Origin: Pseudonocardia kujensis
GTDB taxonomy: Bacteria; Actinomycetota; Actinomycetes; Mycobacteriales; Pseudonocardiaceae
DNA length: 64,000 bases
Direction: 5' to 3'
Assembly (NCBI RefSeq): GCF_021283305.1
Contig: NZ_JAJSOK010000030.1
Coordinates: forward strand, 1 to 64,000
Shown here: positions 61,443-64,000 of the stretch, piece by piece
Layout: each line of letters begins with the position of its first letter
Position numbering within the stretch: position 1 is the first letter of the stretch
Notes under the pieces: generated by a model
What the model was told of the DNA's origin: nothing
What the model saw: the letters and a program-made list of their open reading frames with translations, nothing else
The model's database searches: none
Program-made: the position numbers and the translations under genes

Positions 61443-61732
61443 TGGCGTTCAGCCGTGGCCGCTCGACCGAGACCCGTCTGATCCACCTGGGCCTGTTCCT
61501 GCTGCTCGCCGCCGGATTCGCCACCTCCCTCGGCCCGACCGCTGCGTTCTGGGGCAACACCTTCCTGACCGTCGTCCTCGCGCTCGGCGGGCTGTGGGTG
61601 GTCGTGGCGCTGGTCCGTCGGGAGCTGCGCATCCGTCGCCGCCTCACCGCCATCCGCAACGAGCCCGCGCTGACGCGGCACACCCGGCACTGGCGCACCA
61701 GCCACCCCACCGAGCGGAGGGACGCCGCATGA
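61442..61732 (+). CDS. Small membrane protein, Spd-like
   Basis: A 96-residue protein with two hydrophobic segments (LIHLGLFLLLAAGFATSLG and TFLTVVLALGGLWVVVALV) and a basic tail. Its place between the translocase and the replication initiator and its size match the small spread (Spd) membrane proteins of actinomycete plasmids, which help intramycelial DNA spread. Its stop overlaps the rep start by four bases. The exact family is not certain. Confidence 0.65.
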   Translation: MAFSRGRSTETRLIHLGLFLLLAAGFATSLGPTAAFWGNTFLTVVLALGGLWVVVALVRRELRIRRRLTAIRNEPALTRHTRHWRTSHPTERRDAA

Positions 61733-63402
61733 CCACCCAGACCGCCCCTGACGGCATCCCCGCCCACGTCGACCAGGAGTCGCTGACCCGCGCGCAGAAG
61801 GCGCTCCTTGCGCTTTCGGACGACGTCGCCCAGCGGCTCGCTGAGGACAACGGCGTCTGCGTCCGCCCCCTCGCGATGCGCCGCATCGACATGACCACCG
61901 GACGCGTCGAGGTCGTCGCGACGCCGTGCAAGTCGACTCGGGAGGACCAGTGCCGCCCGTGTGCGGAGAAGGCCCGCCGCGAACGTATGGTCCAGGCTCG
62001 CGAGGGATGGCACCTCGAGCACGAACCGTTCGACAAGCCCTCCGATCCGACCGAGCACCAGAAGCGGCTCCTGGCCTACCGCGCCGATCTCCACGCCGCG
62101 TACACCACCGCTCGCAGCGATGGCTTGGACGAGGACTGCGAGGAGATCCGCGAAGCCGTCGCCGAGCTGGACGCAGAGATCCGCGCGGCCGGCGTCCGCG
62201 GTCGGCTGGCTCCGCTCGACCCACTGCCCAGGGCCGTGCGGCGGACCACCCGGCGGCGGCAGGACGCCCCGGACCTTCCGCGGCGCCCGGTGGAGAACCG
62301 CACCGTGGGCGAGGTGTTCGGCGGCAAGTACCGGCCCTCCACCTTCCTCACCCTCACCCTGGACTCCTACGGGCGGGTCGACGCCGACGGGGCCGCGCTC
62401 GACCCGGACGCCTACGACTACCGCCGCGCCGCTCGCGACGCGATCCACTTCCCGCGCCTGGTGGACCGGTTCTGGCAGAACACCCGCCGCTGCGTCGGGT
62501 GGGAGGTGCAGTACTTCGGCACCGTCGAGCCCCAGAAACGCGGCGCTCCGCACTTCCACGCCGCCATCCGCGGCACCATCCCCCGCTCCGAACTCAAAGC
62601 GATCGCGGCGGCGACCTACCACCAGGTGTTCTGGCCCGCCCACGACACGATCACCCACGACGGGGACCGGCTGCCCCGCTGGGCCGACAGCGACAAAGGC
62701 TTCATCGACCCCCACACCCGCGAGGCGCTGCCGACCTTCGACGAAGCCACCGACCCAGACGTCCTTACCGAACCCACCCACGTCGTCACCTTCGGGACGC
62801 AGGTCCACGTGAAGGGCATCCTCGGCGGAACCGAGGAAGCCGGGCGCCACGTCGGCTACCTGACCAAATACCTCACCAAGTCGATCACCCAAGCCGCCGG
62901 CATCACCGAGAACGCCTCCGCCCGCTTGCGGGAGCACCACCGCCGGCTCACCGCCGAACTCGCCATCACCCCGTGCTCGCCGCGGTGCGGGATCTGGCTG
63001 CTCTACGGCATCCAACCCAAGGGCGCGCGACTGTCCACGAAGCCGGGGCAGTGCAAGAGCAAGGCGCACAAGCCCGAACACCTCGGCATCGCCGGCCGCC
63101 GCGTCCTCGTCTCCCGCAAGTGGTCCAACAAGAGCTTGAAGGACCACCGCGCCGAGCGGGCCGAGTTCGTTCGGCAACTCCTCGACCGCGCCGGGGTCAA
63201 GCCCTCCTACCCGGTCGACGATGGCCCGTTCGCCTGGGAACGCACCGCACCCGGCGACACCGACGTCCCACCACGGCAGGTCCTACTCCTGCACGCGATC
63301 AACCAGAGACAGCGATGGCGCGCCGACTACGACGCCGCACTCATCGCCGCTGGCGACCCACCCGACGCCGAGCGTTCGGCAACCGACGATCTTGCAGCCT
63401 GA
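61729..63402 (+). CDS. repSA: RepSA-type rolling-circle replication initiator
   Basis: A 557-residue Rep protein. An N-terminal Cys pair lies in REDQCRPCAEKARRER. The nuclease core has FLTLTLDSYGRV (motif 1), GAPHFHAAIRG (HUH-like metal motif) and VGYLTKYLTKSI with the likely active Tyr. A C-terminal CSPRCGIWLLYG region may bind zinc. It is the AICE-type initiator that nicks the excised circle. ATG 61729 overlaps the previous stop. The double-strand origin is usually within or just after this gene and could not be placed. Confidence 0.85.
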   Translation: MTTQTAPDGIPAHVDQESLTRAQKALLALSDDVAQRLAEDNGVCVRPLAMRRIDMTTGRVEVVATPCKSTREDQCRPCAEKARRERMVQAREGWHLEHEPFDKPSDPTEHQKRLLAYRADLHAAYTTARSDGLDEDCEEIREAVAELDAEIRAAGVRGRLAPLDPLPRAVRRTTRRRQDAPDLPRRPVENRTVGEVFGGKYRPSTFLTLTLDSYGRVDADGAALDPDAYDYRRAARDAIHFPRLVDRFWQNTRRCVGWEVQYFGTVEPQKRGAPHFHAAIRGTIPRSELKAIAAATYHQVFWPAHDTITHDGDRLPRWADSDKGFIDPHTREALPTFDEATDPDVLTEPTHVVTFGTQVHVKGILGGTEEAGRHVGYLTKYLTKSITQAAGITENASARLREHHRRLTAELAITPCSPRCGIWLLYGIQPKGARLSTKPGQCKSKAHKPEHLGIAGRRVLVSRKWSNKSLKDHRAERAEFVRQLLDRAGVKPSYPVDDGPFAWERTAPGDTDVPPRQVLLLHAINQRQRWRADYDAALIAAGDPPDAERSATDDLAA

Positions 63403-63412
63403 GGGGGAGCGG

Positions 63413-63628
63413 ATGACTGTGTATCTGACGGTCGTCGAGGCGGCCGAGCACCTGAACACCTCGGTCCGTTTCGTGCGCAGGCTCGTCGCCGAACGCCGGA
63501 TCGCCTTCCACAAGGTGGGCGCTCACGTTCGTATCGCGGTCGTCGACCTGGACGCGTTCGTGCAGGCCGGACGGGTGGAAGCGATCACGGACGACCGCGT
63601 GCGGCGAGACCTCAGCGGGGCTGCCTGA
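63413..63628 (+). CDS. xis: Excisionase (Xis), MerR-like HTH
   Basis: A 71-residue winged-HTH protein: LTVVEAAEHLNTSVRFVRRLVAERRIAFHKVGAHVRI is the DNA-binding fold (given here in two helices and a wing). GGGGGAGC lies just before ATG 63413. The stop overlaps the integrase ATG (TGATG). In AICEs this protein directs the integrase towards excision. Confidence 0.85.
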   Translation: MTVYLTVVEAAEHLNTSVRFVRRLVAERRIAFHKVGAHVRIAVVDLDAFVQAGRVEAITDDRVRRDLSGAA

Positions 63629-64000
63629 TGCCGAACGACAAGGGCAGGAGGCGCCGCTTCGGCAGCATCCGGAAGACGCCGATCGGCGAGTACCAGGCCA
63701 GCTACCTCGGCCCTGACAATCGGCGCCACTTCGCTCCGCACCGCTTCAAGCGGGAGCGGGATGCCGACCGCTGGCTGAACAAGGTCGAGTCCGTGATCGT
63801 CGCTGGTGACTGGACGAACCCCGAGCGCGGGAAGGTGGCGCTCGCGGACTACGCGGAGCAGTGGATCATCCAGCGTCCCGCGCTTCGGCCGCGCACCGTC
63901 GAGCTGTACCAGTGGCTGCTGCGGCGCTACATCACTCCGGAGATCGGCACCGTGCCCCTCGCCGGTCTGACGAGCGCGACCGTTCGGCAATGGCGCTCCG
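63628..64000 (+). CDS. int: Tyrosine-recombinase integrase, 5' part only
   Basis: About 124 codons are visible before the window ends. The N-terminal arm-binding part (RRRRFGSIRKTPIGEYQASYLGP) is followed by the core-binding helices (ADYAEQWIIQRPALRPRTVELYQW, LLRRYITPEIG, LAGLTSATVRQW). The catalytic R-H-R-Y domain lies outside the window. It follows xis directly and should act on the tRNA-Gly 3' end. Confidence 0.88.
   Translation, partial: MPNDKGRRRRFGSIRKTPIGEYQASYLGPDNRRHFAPHRFKRERDADRWLNKVESVIVAGDWTNPERGKVALADYAEQWIIQRPALRPRTVELYQWLLRRYITPEIGTVPLAGLTSATVRQWRS

Larger units (their letters stand above)
53613..64000. mobile_element. Integrated actinomycete conjugative element (AICE, pSAM2-like), right end outside window
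   Basis: The left limit is the tRNA-Gly 3' half. Inside are the AICE backbone genes in the usual order: a GntR/KorSA-type repressor, Pra-like activator, WhiB-like protein, FtsK/TraSA-type DNA translocase, small Spd-like membrane protein, RepSA-type rolling-circle initiator, Xis and tyrosine integrase (partial). Cargo lies next to the left att site (phosphotransferase, HEPN protein, YdcF protein). Part of the cargo has visibly lower GC. At least 10.4 kb are present. Confidence 0.88.

Noticed and set aside
59848..63177. An 1109-codon minus-strand frame opposite the AICE backbone
   Set aside because: Antisense of traSA and repSA, which have clear family motifs on the plus strand.

Overview
The window is very GC-rich, densely packed DNA with many GTG starts and 4-bp stop/start overlaps, typical of an actinobacterium. 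The gene content (GTP-type PEP carboxykinase, DUF1206 and MT0933-like proteins, an isoniazid-inducible 'ini' type cluster, WhiB, Excalibur and IniB-domain proteins, and a pSAM2-like integrative element) fits the Pseudonocardiales or close relatives. The genus is an inference; no rRNA gene is present to test it.

Layout. 1-5044: a PH-domain membrane protein (partial), two small unknown genes, and a tldD-tldE pair in which tldD carries an apparent one-base deletion. 5048-10610: a TetR/hydrolase unit divergent from a DHA2-type efflux pump with two adjoining 22-bp operators, then a WYL regulator divergent from an alpha/beta hydrolase. 10988-17552: pckG, a DUF3311/SSS monocarboxylate permease pair, and a large protein that looks like a degenerate superfamily 1 helicase. 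17831-22595: an AhpD-like protein, an Excalibur lipoprotein and a polar amino-acid ABC importer with two binding proteins. 22803-31487: an MT0933-like protein, an E1alpha-E1beta-E2 2-oxoacid dehydrogenase operon, FxsA, SIMPL and DUF1206 proteins, an AAA ATPase and a GroES-like protein. 31561-38251: a VanW-type envelope protein, a CBS protein, an acyl-CoA dehydrogenase behind paired operators, and a Tat-exported amidase with an in-frame 33-bp repeat.

38398-48602 is an ini-type cluster: an IniR-like LuxR ATPase, two dynamin-like GTPases (IniC, IniA), two tandem IniB-domain proteins with Asp/Asn/Gly-rich repetitive tails, and a divergent membrane-anchored Hsp70-like protein. A strong terminator separates the iniB pair from iniA-iniC. 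It looks like an envelope-stress or membrane-remodelling module.

49265-53160 holds small accessory genes (membrane protein, DMT transporter, hydrolase, MmcQ/YjbR, RibD-like reductase, a chimeric acetyltransferase-like gene). At 53613-53653 lies only the 3' half of a tRNA-Gly(CCC) gene. I read it as the left attachment site of an actinomycete integrative and conjugative element (AICE) that runs off the right edge of the window. The element carries cargo (an aminoglycoside-type phosphotransferase, a low-GC HEPN-domain protein, a YdcF protein), a GntR repressor with a palindromic operator, and a left-to-right backbone: Pra, WhiB, FtsK/TraSA translocase, small Spd-like membrane protein, RepSA initiator, Xis and integrase (partial).

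Two distant loci (8246-8365 and 48619-49046) carry palindromic repeats centred on GGATCC with an exact 41-bp period. No CRISPR array, rRNA gene or complete tRNA gene was seen.
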